This document shows, one piece after another, positions 34,001 to 46,000 of a DNA stretch of 64,000 nucleotides. The stretch is from Branchiostoma belcheri. Lineage: Eukaryota > Chordata > Leptocardii > Amphioxiformes > Branchiostomatidae. The number at the start of each line of letters is the position of its first letter. The first letter of the stretch is position 1. The stretch spans positions 1,226,860 to 1,290,859 of the forward strand of contig NW_017804120.1 of assembly GCF_001625305.1 (NCBI RefSeq), given 5' to 3'. A model generated the notes under the pieces. That model saw only the letters and a program-made list of their open reading frames with translations, did no database searches and was not told the DNA's origin. Made by a program: the position numbers and the translations under genes.

Positions 34001-37000
34001 TTTCCAACATCGCTAGTATGCTGAAGGAGTTTTTAACGAAAAAATGTGATTGTTAATTAAAAGCCTTTGCAACATAATTCAAAGCCTCAAAAGTGTAACT
34101 TGTTTCCTATAAAAAGGAAGTTCATTTCTACCCAAAATTATAGGATAAATTTGAAATATGCGAGAATGTGTAATTCGACAATTATTACAGTTGTATTTGG
34201 AAATATTTCAGGATGGAAACTGTACTTTTCACAACCAAAAGTCCACCGTTGTTGGACATGTCTTGTTGGATGCCTCGTGTATATAATGAATGATTGCTAC
34301 ATACTCTATTACAGTGCGGGCCTGAAAGCTTTGTGCTAGTAGCTAACAATTACAAGGTTCTCTTCCACCACGTGTAGACTGTGTGGATTGAAGTGCATCC
34401 ACCCACGAAGATTGAAGTTTAGCCATGCCACATAATTTTTATGACCGACCTATTCTTATTATTACCCCCGTCACTGGTGCTTTTATGTTCAGGCAGGGCC
34501 TTTTATGATTGGTCCAGCATGGCAGTAACCACATTATTTCACAGGGTGCCATCTTGGCCGCTCGCAAATTTCATAATCCTTCATCCCCAAACAGGTGCTC
34601 AAACCACTTTGTTTCCCAGGACAGATCCTCTTCGGGCTGTGCCAAACAACCTCTCCAACTCCCCCGTATTTCAAAATGGATAGCTCCGAAATCAGACAGC
34701 ATTGAAGGAAACTTTGGGCTGCACCATTTCTAAAGAGGGGATTGTTACAGTCATTTGCTGACAAGACAAAAAAAATGTCCCGAAATTCTATGAAAACATG
34801 CATTGAAGATACTCTGAAAAGTGTTGTTTTTCATTGTCAGTGATATTGATGGAAAATGCTTTCATTCTCACAATTTTTTGTCCACATTGGTCATGAAACA
34901 GCTTTGTCCCAAATATGTTTGTTTATTCATTCATTCATTGGAGAAAAAAGCTTTCTATATGAGCTGTACAGATTCGTGACATTTCCTGCTAGTGATGCAT
35001 TCATGACTCTCTCATAGTGAATTAAGCTCTGTGGCTCGCTTTGAAAATTCTTTTATGTTGACCAAAAGCATGTGTGCAGTGTTTGTTTTTTTTGGAAGTA
35101 CCATTCTTACGCGGCCTGATTGACGTTTTAACGGTTGAATGCACATAATCTTTTCCCCATGTTTCTCTAACTCAGTGGTCTTTCGTACAGCGGTATGACG
35201 GGACAGGAATATTCAAGACAGAGGTCATTCCATTTTAAATAAGCATTTCTATATCACTGGTCAGACTAACATGTGCCTTACTACTAGACCTCTTGCCAAT
35301 GTCTTCTAGACTTTTTGGAAAGAAACAAGCTTTTTTTACAGCAAATAGGCCCTTTAACATGTTACCTCAACTTTCAAGTGTGTCCCTTTTTATTTATAAT
35401 TTCTCGATGAAAAAAAAGGCCTTGGGTGGAGTAAATTTTTCCCATTTTTTTGTTTTTGCATGTTGTTAAGATCACTTTCAAATGGCAGCAATATAGTTTC
35501 ACTTATAAGAAGAATTTACAGTTTTTGCTGGTTATGATTTTTCATAGTAATCTAGGGCTTCAAAATTGCAGTGAAAATGTACAATATGTTAAGGTAAAAG
35601 GGTGGATGTGTGTGTGTATAGACTAAGGGTGGCAAACAGTTTTGTACCATGACCGAGTAAAATGCCCCATTGGATTGTTACACAACTTCTTTGGAAAAAG
35701 TTCTGTTTAGACGTCATTCCACAGATTTCATCAAACTGATCAACATGCCTTTATATACTGGTACTAAGACACCCATTGAAAGAGCTTTGACTTTTGAAAT
35801 TAAGGCAGAAGTCATACAACTTCATTCAGACTTTTCATAATTTGTTTTTACAAGACTAACCTTGTATTCTATACCTTTAAAACTATGAAAGTCTACAAGA
35901 AGAAAAGATGTGCATGTATCTTCTATTTCGCTTAAGTTTTCGCTAAGTTGTACGATCAAATGAAATATTTGAAGACAAATGTAAAGAATATTTCCTTAAT
36001 TCATCACAAAAGAGTGTATTTCAAGTGTTATTTTGCAGAAATTTGTCACAAAAGACTGTATTTCGAGTGTTACAGAAATTACTGGTATATTGTTTGCCAC
36101 CCTTTGCCACACATTGTTGTAGGATGATGACAAACATTATGACTTGTGCACCTAACAGGTCGCCGTCTCCCGAGCCTATCTACAACAGTGAGGGAAAGCG
36201 ACTGAACACCCGCGAATATCGCACACGGAAGAAACTGGAGGAGCAGCGCCACAACCTCATACAAGAGGCGCTGCGACTCAACACGGACTTCAAGCCTCCT
36301 GCCGACTACAAGTATGTTTCCAAGCTTTTTAGAATACTTGCACAGGCCTCGAAATTACCAAGGTTTCTTTCTATTGTCCCAGCACTGTCCCAAAAATAAA
36401 TTTCAATTGTCCCGAAGTGAGGATGACCTGTCCCAACCTGCTTTTTTGCAAAGTATTGTATGACTTCAACTTGAAGTCAACTTTATTTTGCTTATGTTCA
36501 CTCTCAGGCGCATTATAAATATAATTGCAGTGTAGACAGAAAATTCAGGGGGATTTTTTTTAATTCAAAAGCCAGGACGTGTGCCTGATTAGGAAAAGAA
36601 GGGCTGACATTCTGATGTTGTTTATTTTTCCATTGTCCCAAAAATGTCCCAAGGTGTCTTTTTAGTTGTCCCAGCCTAAATTTTAGTGGTCAGTGGCCAT
36701 TGGACCACCTTTAATTTCGAGCCCTGTTGTAGTATCATAGACTTGATAAGTACTTTTTGACATTATAATTAGGATCTTTACCTGCAACTGCTCTAGATCT
36801 CATGTGTAATGTAATCATGTATGTACATGCCTACTATGTTTTTTTATGCGTAATCTAGGAAAAGTGGATATCTAATAAAACATCATCAGATATCATCAAT
36901 AAAAACGTGATGAAAATCTGCATTCATCTCAAATGATATCTATGTCAAGGGTATACACATTGACTAGTTTTCACAAAGAAAATTTATGTGTTTCTGAAAA

Positions 37001-40000
37001 AGATTGGCAGCTGTTCAGTACACCATTCATCTCTTCTTTCTCTCCAGGCCTCCGGTGACCAGAGTGAGTGATCGAGTAATGATCCCACAGGAAGAACATC
37101 CAGACATCAACTTTGTCGGCTTGCTGATTGGCCCACGGTATCTCCCCTTTCCTTCTTTTTGTTGTAAATTATTATAATGATGTAAAAAGTCAAGTTTGTT
37201 GTGAACATTCACTTACAGCACAGTAATGTATAAGTAATGTCTAAGTAAGTAATGTATAGGCACTGTACAATTTTAGAGACTACACATTAGGAAGTCTAGT
37301 ACTGTTACCAGTTTATTTTTGCATTGTACAAGTTCATACTTTAAACTTTGTGTGTGTATCATTTCAGTGGAAACACTTTGAAGAAGATAGAGAAAGATGT
37401 GAGTACCTTCAACTCTTTTCTACTTTTTGAATGAGATCTTGTTCACGACACAGCTTCTACATGTATAAGGGTATTTGTTAATAAGACTGATCCGTACATT
37501 CAAACTGGTACTTCAGTGAGTTTTGAAAATAAAAACAGATTTTAAAAGTTTTTATTCTTTTTTATGCTGTATACTACAGTGAGATATTTGTCATAGATAA
37601 GCTAACTTTTTGTGAAAATTGTTGTATGTAATTTGACCTCTGACATGCTAAGGGCACTAAATTTGCATGGTTAGGCCTAGGAAAAAAAATGTTGTGTTTC
37701 CGGTTACCCGACCGACCCTATGAAAAACCCCCCGACCCTAGCCTTTTTTGGGCCGACCAAAAATTTCGAGCGGCTAGCGGTCGGTTTCGCCGCAGAGCGA
37801 GAGAGCCCGGGCTTTGTGTACATTCGTATACAAGAAAACTAGCCAACAATTTGTAGCCAAAAATACGATATCAAAATGAAAGCTGTGCGGCATCGGTATG
37901 AAAATATCGACTTTCGAACTTCTCAAACACGATTTTTGCGGTAATTAAAAAAGTTTTAACGCTTTATATTTTTCTTAAAATTCATAAGTTTGCCGTTTTT
38001 ATGGTACCAGATTCGCATATATCCGAGTGATCATAACGCGCGGAATGGGGGGCTACTTTTACCATACTGAGTTTTCGAATATGGCGCCGGCGGGTTGTCA
38101 TGTATTTGCGGCGTGAGCGCTGCGTCGGCCCGAGGCCGAGCGGGGGGTGAGCGGCCGCCAGTATACACCAAACAGTTCAGGTAAGAAATTATTTCTGCCT
38201 TCTATGTAGTTTTTAGTTGGTTTACATGGATTTTTAAGGAGATAATACCGCCTGAAACTCGATGCAAACTGCAGCACATGTTTACCTCGTTCATGATGTT
38301 TTGCCTAGACATGTCCGCTGGCTTTCAAAAATATTATTATAGTCGTCGCAAAAATATAATTGGCTGACGGAACTGAGGTGAATAATTGTTGTCAATGCCA
38401 TTTAGCCATTTTACCGTTGTGATTTTTGCTCGTTTTGGCGAGTTCATGTACCTAGCTACAGCCTGAAACTGCAGCACATGTTTACCTCATTCTCTGATGT
38501 TTTGCCCGGACACGTCCGCTGGCTTTTAAATCGTCGCGTATATTTTTTTTTATTTGGCTGACGGAACTGAGCTGAATAATTGTTGTCAGCACCCATTTAG
38601 CCATTTTACCGTTGTGACTTTTGCTCGTTTTGGCGAGTTCATGTACCTACATATGTCTGTACTGCAGCGTCTATGGCATTTAATTTGTTAGGAGGGGGGA
38701 GGGGGGCGGCTGTTAAAGGCTTCACCATGCTTTGCAATATTTTCTTCACTGAATAACCGCTCAGAGAATATTTTATTTTTGTAAATGATTTATGAACCTT
38801 GCTAATGATTTTTTACCTTAAATAATTGATTAACTTTGCATATAATTTTTTAACCTTTATAAATATGATTTTTTTACCTCTCAGGTTAGCAATAGCAGGT
38901 TTCAGTTTTTTAAATATTATAATAGTATACATGTGTTTCCTGTTATATTTGATTTTTTTTATACAGTCAGCATGAATAGAGTCAACATTAATATTAAATG
39001 ACATTATCTCCTTATCACAGGGTCAACGCTGCCGGACAACATACACGATACAGTATGACAGAGGCCTCGTCCTCCTCTGCCTCTGTATCGAGGGGAGTAT
39101 GGATCCTGCATGTCACTAAATGCAGCCACCTGCAGTCTGAGAAGAAAACATTCAAAACACTGCCGGGAAACATGCCAATTTCAAGTGCAATTGACATTGT
39201 ACATCCTCCTCCGGGGAGCATGGTGTGTGGAAGGGTGATGTGTGGGAGTGGGCAGAAGCCCACAGAATGGGTGGACGTTGAGGACACCGACGCGACATTG
39301 TCCCAACTAGAGGGATTTGGTTTCAACCATCTAAAAATTCAATGCACCGGAGATTCATGTGAGGAGGCTGGCCCAAGCACCATGAAGTCAAAGGGGGCAA
39401 CAGTCAGTGCATTTGATGTACTTATGTCACCCGTGAAAGTTCCACCTCCAAAAAAAACAAGCAGGTACGTTTTAAACCAACTAAATTGTACACTAACTTT
39501 ACTGTAGTTAAGTAGTCACAATTTGCAAAATGAAATTCTTCATAAAAATTGACAATATTCTAAGTTAAGTGTTATGTTTTGTCTCTTTCAGCTCTGGACA
39601 GAGTGAAGGCCTGAATCGCAAGGACGAACTGTTCAACGACCTGGTGTCTGATTTTACAGACAGGGGTTGTCTCTTTGCCAGGGACCAGGCAGGTAGTGAG
39701 GGATCGTATATTATTCAGGTACCTATCCATTGTCATTTTTTTTTAGATTTTTAAGACAATGTAAATACATGTTGATCTTACAATAGACTACGAAGTCAAT
39801 TCCTTCTTGTGCTTTTGAAAAAGAACCCGAAACACTTTCAACAGATCAAGTTGAATTTATTATGGCTGTACCGATGCTGTAACTATTTACTGTAGCAGTT
39901 CTGACTGGATTTTCATATTCAATCCTACAGGTCCTTTGCAATAGCTTGTGGTATGTGACAAATCAGCATGTGGTGATAAATGATGCTGCCCTCAGGAAGA

Positions 40001-43000
40001 AAAGTGTGACAGCTGTACGAGTAGCATTCGACAAATACCAAGGGTACAATGACTACAAACGCAAGAAGATGAAGGCTCAACAGATGTCATCCACACAGCT
40101 CAATTCCCATGCCCAGGCACTCTACAGTTTGTGCAACCGCCCTGTGATGAAGTCAAGTGCAGCCTGGGTAGAAGTCCATAATGATATTGAGAAGTTAGCA
40201 GACTGCCTAAGTGCATACAGAGAGCACCTGGACGAGATGCTTGAGAGTCAAGCAAAGAGACATGAATCAGACCACCCAGTCAGAGAACTAGAGAACAACT
40301 GCAGTGTGGAACATCGAACAAGCAGCTCAGAGGTCAGAATGCAATACAGAGCTCTTGACAAGAGAATGCAAGAAGCGGAGTATCATGAACCAGTGTTGTT
40401 TGATGAAGATAAACACTTGGTAGCCCCTTTTGAGAACAGTGTGCAGCGCCACAGGTTCATCGCATCTTTGCAGCTTTCATGCCCAGTTGACCTTTATAGG
40501 TATGGCTCCAAATACTGCTGAGAGTACAATAAATCCAAGCTAAGCTTATGGACAGCTCTTTTGTGTTAAATCTATCAATTTAAACAGTTTATCCTTCTAA
40601 TCCATGCTACTTTCTTTTGAAATAACTTGTGACAAAATGGGTCAAGAAAAATGCTTAAACAAAGCATTCTGTTTTAGATATGTTCCAGGAGGTTCTCTGG
40701 CAACAGTACTTCACGTTGTGAAGGTTGAAGAAACCAGGTCACAGTCAGAGCTGCTGACACAGGCTGCCAAGGTCATGGCAGCAATCAGGCCCAGTCTTCC
40801 CCAAATCCATACTCGCCAGATGTGCCGACAGTTCAAGCAGCAACTGTCCAACATTGCACACGTAGCTCCTTCTGTAGCTGACCTTATATACAAGGAGCTT
40901 GCAATGGATGAGTCAACAGCCACACATCCAGAGACTCAGCAGCGACTGAAGCTTATCTTTCTGGGAGAGAAGGGCCTGTTGACAGATCTAAGAGAAACAA
41001 ACCCTGGGAGACCAGGTGAGGCTTTAGTAATTTTTTAAAACATGCATGTATGTACAGTCAAACTTGTACTAGTGTCTACTGGCTATGGTGGCCACTTTTT
41101 GATGGTCCCTTAATGTAAGGGACCATCAAAAAGGTCCCTTTAAGGCTTAAATGTTTCTCTATAATAAACACTCCCCCCTAATAGTGGCCATACTTGTTTG
41201 AGTGGCCATTTACATAGGCAAGTTTGACTGTATACACATGTACTTTTGTACGTTCATGCACATGTGTGGTTGATTTATTTTCTTGACTAGGTGGGGCGTA
41301 TGATGTGTATTTTGAGGAGATGAAGGCTGTCGTGGACAAGGTAACTGCGGCTGATGACAGGCGCCATAATGTTGCCCACTTCTCCGAGTGGATATCACTT
41401 AAAGATCTCATGCAACAAACAGAGAAGCGATGTCCTGAAGGCACACCAATTCCATCATCTGCACTGGTTCGCCTTCAGTTCTCGCCAAGGAATCCGTACT
41501 TGAATACTGCGACAAGATTTACGTCCAGAATAGACGTGCAGTACAAGATACAGCGACGTCAGCTACGTGCATTCCATCCAGACGCCCACTATTGCGCATG
41601 CGTATTGAAGTATCTCAAGCAGCTTGCAGTCTTGCTGAGTGCTGTTGCTGTACTGTTCTTCTGTGACGACAAAGCCAAGGTGCCTGTTGGAGACCCTGAC
41701 CTGCCTATCTCCACTGGGGTCCGTGGGAAGAAAACTCTGGCTCCATCCACAACCACCTTGAGCGCAGCTGACCATGACCTCCGACACAAAGCGAGTCTTA
41801 CTCCATCTGTGTACCATCAGTGTGATATCCCTGAGGATCCAGACAAGTCTTTCTACCGAGGAACAGTGACTGTGGCAGTCAATGACTCAGTCTTCCAAGC
41901 CTCCAGTCCTTTCAGACATGCAGCAGCCATCTTGAAGATTCTGAGGCAGAAGGAGGAGAGACCCAAAGTGTTCCTAAAGTACTCTGATGGTGGGACAGAT
42001 CAAAGAAACACTCTTGAGTCAGTGAAATGTGCTCACATTGCACTATTCAAAGTCATGAACTTTGACCTGCTGATCCTTGCAAGGTGTGCTCCGGGACAGA
42101 GCTATGTGAATCCTGCGGAACGTCTCATGTCGATCCTGAATATTGGACTACAGAACGTTGCCCTGGAAAGGAAACAGCTAAGTGATGAACTGGAGAAGCT
42201 TCTCACCCGTGCCGGTTTGTGCTGACTTTGCAACTTAGTTCCGGTTAAAAGTTCTGGTTTGGTTCTGGCAAGGAGGTTTTATCAGAGTCTGATAAAACAG
42301 AGTCTGATAAAACCTCCTTGGTTCTGGTTACTGGGCCCCATTAGAGGTACTAGATAAATAGTATTTACAATATAATAGAGGAAAATTACTGATTTTTTTT
42401 CAACTGTTACATGTTGCAGGCAGTATGGCTGAGGTAAGAAACCTGGCAAAGCAACACCCTGAGCTAGCTGAAGCATGGCAGTCCTCCATTGAGTCAGTGC
42501 AGGCTTTGGTGATGTCGCGTTTCAGCCGACTTTCCCTGAAAGGTGAACCATTCCAGGTAAGTAAACTTTTATGACTTTCTTTATTAATTATAGAGAGCAG
42601 TGAACAATCTTTAATATACGAAGACCTTACTTCTTGTAAAATTAGACAGTTGTGCTTGCTATTTGATACAAATGTACTTTTTCATTCTTCACACTGGCAG
42701 GTTATGGATCCTGTATCTGAGGATGGTGGACCCATGAAGGAACTGCTAGAGCAGCACAAGGCCCTGTTTCCAGACCTGGATGTCGGAAAACTACAGAAAC
42801 AACACACGAAGAAGTCAGATGTATACAACGACTGGGTACAACAGCATTGCCGACAAACTCAGTACAGGTACTTCTAAATTTTATATTAAAATTAACATCT
42901 GCCACACATACATGTACAGTGTACTTATCTTGACTGTTTTGAAATACATTTACGCATATCATTTTTTACATTCTGTATGTCTTTGTAGTTTCCAGATTCG

Positions 43001-46000
43001 CAAATGTAGTGACCCGGAATGCTGTGAAGCTCCATCCCTGGACGAGGACCAGCTGCGGTGGCTGCCGGAGCCACAGTTGGATGCGAGTGGAGACCACTAC
43101 ATGGGGTTTGCAGACGTGTACAGGATGGACACCACTGAAGATGATCGACCCACCTTACTCCATGCGCAGAAGGGCAAAAGACCTGCATCATTTCTGTCGG
43201 TGGAGGATGATGTGGAGACACCGGTGGATGCTACAAAGTACTCTGCTCAGAACGGACGTGCTGTTGTAGAATGTGTTGATTGTAGGAAGCCCATGCTTAT
43301 ATATGCAACCAGGAAGTTAACAGATAGGCAGAAGACAAGCCTAGCTTGTCTCCACTCTGAATATGAATATTCCTGTGGCTGTTCAGCCACACCTCCACAT
43401 CTCCTGTTGGCTGGTACAGTGTTTGTCCGTACAACTCTCACTTGTGAGAGCAGGATAGAAACTGCCTATTACGGCTCTGAATGTGGTAGGAATGATGTAT
43501 GTTGTTACTGTGGTTTGTCAAACGCAGAGGTTGATGACAGCCTTAAACGACAGTATACAACTGTTCTGCCACTGTGTATGTCATGTGCAGACAAGGGTTA
43601 CAGGGCAGTCTGCCTGCGACCTGTCCCGAGAGCCACTAAGAAGTGACTGGTTTAGGATAATTGTGCACACAGTGGGGCCATGACTATTGTATTTCTCAAC
43701 TGGGTTATGGGTAGGAAAAGATATTTGATATGATTACGTTCAATTTTTTGAACGTGTCATAGATGATAGAAAAATTAATGATGTTTCAGTTAAGCAGATT
43801 TACAATGTACATGTACCTCACTTGTTACAGCAGGATCTAAACTGTCTATTTACGGCTCTNNNNNNNNNNNNNNNNNNNNGCATTTAATTTGTTAGGAGGG
43901 GGCGGCTGTTAAAGGCTTCACCATGCTTTGCAATATTTTCTTCACTGAATAACCGCTCAGAATATTTTATTTTTGTAAATGATTTATGAACCTTGCTAAT
44001 ATGAATATTCCTGTGGCTGTTCAGCCACACCTCCACATCACCTGTTGGCTGGTACAGTGTTTGTCCGTACAACTCTCACTTGTGAGAGCAGGATAGAAAC
44101 TGCCTATTACGGCTCTGAATGTGGTAGGAATGATGTATGTTGTTACTGTGGTTTGTCAAACGCAGAGGTTGATGACAGCCTTAAACGACAGTATAAAACT
44201 GTTCTGCCACTGTGTATGTCATGTGCAGACAAGGGTTACAGGGCAGTCTGCCTGCGACCTGTCCTGAGAGCCACTAAGAAGTGACTGGTTTAGGATAATT
44301 GTGCACACAGTGGGGCCATGACTATTGTATTTCTCAACTGGGTTATGGGTAGGAAAAGATATTTGATATGATCACGTTCAATTTTTTTTTGTCATAGATG
44401 ATAAGAAAAATTAATGATGTTTCAGTTAAGCAGATTTACAATGTACATGTACCTCACTTGTTACAGCAGGATCTAAACTGTCTATTTACGGCTTTGAATG
44501 TGGTAGAAATGATGTATGTTGTTACTGTGGCTTGTCAAACGCAGAGGATGATGACAGCCTTAAACGACAGTATAAAACTTCTGCTACTGTGTATGTCATG
44601 TGCAGACAAGGGTTACAGGGCAGTCGACCTGTCCCGAGAGCCATTCAGAGCAGCCTTGTGTTAATAAAGCGTTCAGTTCAGACTGTTTGATGTTTGATGT
44701 TTTATTAGATATCCATTAGATTAGATAACAAATCTAATCTATTCTTCCTGGATTCACAAGTTCACAGTTCAGACTGTTTACATCTCGCTTGTCTGAATCT
44801 TTCTAGAGGTTACTATATACAAACTCTTTTCTTGAAGAATTTTACGATCTGTAGTGCCAAATTTTCTGTGTAGTACAAACAGATCATACGTTCATTGTCC
44901 CGGCTTTGACTAAAAAAAAAAAAAAAAAAAAAAAAGGGAATCCCTACCTACCGACCCTAATTTTTTCTGGACTGTAATAGGAAACACAACATTTATTTTG
45001 TTAGGCCTTATAGGGTTAGGCAGCAGGGAGAATGATGTAATTGCATGGAGTACATTCATTGTTAAAGCACTCTTTAAAAAGTTTAATGTTTTGACTCCAG
45101 ACTGGAGCAAAGATTATGATTCGCGGGAAAGGTTCCGTGAAGGAGGGAAAGATCGGACGTAAGGACGGGCATGCCAAGGGCACTAAATTTGCATGGTTAT
45201 GGGTTAGGCAGTATGAAGAAGGTTGTAATTGCAAGGAGTTCATTCAATGTTAAAGCACTCTTTAATGTTTTGACTCCAGACTGGAGCAAAGATTATGATT
45301 CGCGGGAAAGGTTCCGTGAAGGAGGGAAAGATCGGGCGTAAGGACGGCCAGCCACTGCCTGGCGAGGATGAACCACTCCACGCGCTGGTGACCGCCAACA
45401 ACGCCGAGTCAGTCCGCAAGGCCGTTGACGAGGTTTGTGGTAGAACCCACGTGACCAGGATGTTGTCAGATCGCTAGCACTTCCGTTCCGCATGCTTTTT
45501 TGCTTTCATGTCGTTTTTCCGCCCCACGAAACTTCCAACTCGAGCCGCTCTACATCCGACTACTTTTATATTTGACCGTACTAGCACCTCTTTCCATCAC
45601 CCAGTTGTAGCCACCACGACAGCTTACTTTGATTTAGATTATATCATAATCATTTCTAATATGTATAATTGATTATGCTTGTCATGGTTTTAATCATTAT
45701 CAACTTGCTTTTCTGATGATCCTTTTAGTATACAGCATGTCATTTTCAGCATAATTGATTCTAATTTGTTTTAACCTTACTTACATGCTTTACCCCAGTA
45801 TGTTACATGTAGGAGTGACTTTTGCCTGTGTTGACTTTATTAAATATTGCTTTAATACTTTACTTTGTAGAGAGAAGTGTTCATACAGTTATGACCAGTC
45901 ATAAAATGAAATCTTTCATTACCAAAGTGTAAGTCTTTTAAAAAAGCTTCATTTATAGTTTTTACAAGAATGATAGTGAAACAGAAAAATTGATTTAGTT

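Larger units (their letters stand above)
37674..45007 (+). mobile_element. 7.3-kb DNA transposon with terminal inverted repeats, inside SF1 intron 6
   Basis: Left end GGCCTAGGAAAAAAAATG and the inverted right end GGCCTAACAAAATAAATG continue together into TTGTGTTTCC (28-bp TIRs, 3 mismatches), then degenerate GGGTCGG-like subterminal words. TTA flanks both sides (37671-37673, 45008-45010) and fits a 3-bp target duplication. It contains a GC-rich promoter-like 5' end, a multi-exon transposase and an AATAAA at 44663. An N gap and partial repeats of the 3' exon follow the gene. Three-base duplications and a long multi-exon transposase are compatible with Academ or Zator-like superfamilies, but I could not assign it. 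Confidence 0.88.

Noticed and set aside
34067-34803. Several 74-90 codon ORFs in SF1 intron 3
   Set aside because: No similarity to known families, overlapping on both strands, no splice signals matching the frames.
43860-43879. Low-complexity N run as a biological feature
   Set aside because: Exactly 20 N; a placeholder for an assembly gap.
37671-45008. 8-bp target duplication TTAGGCCT for the intronic transposon
   Set aside because: The empty-site copy lacks GGCCT, and the reverse-complement match continues through GGCCTA, so GGCCTA belongs to the TIR and TTA is the better duplication.
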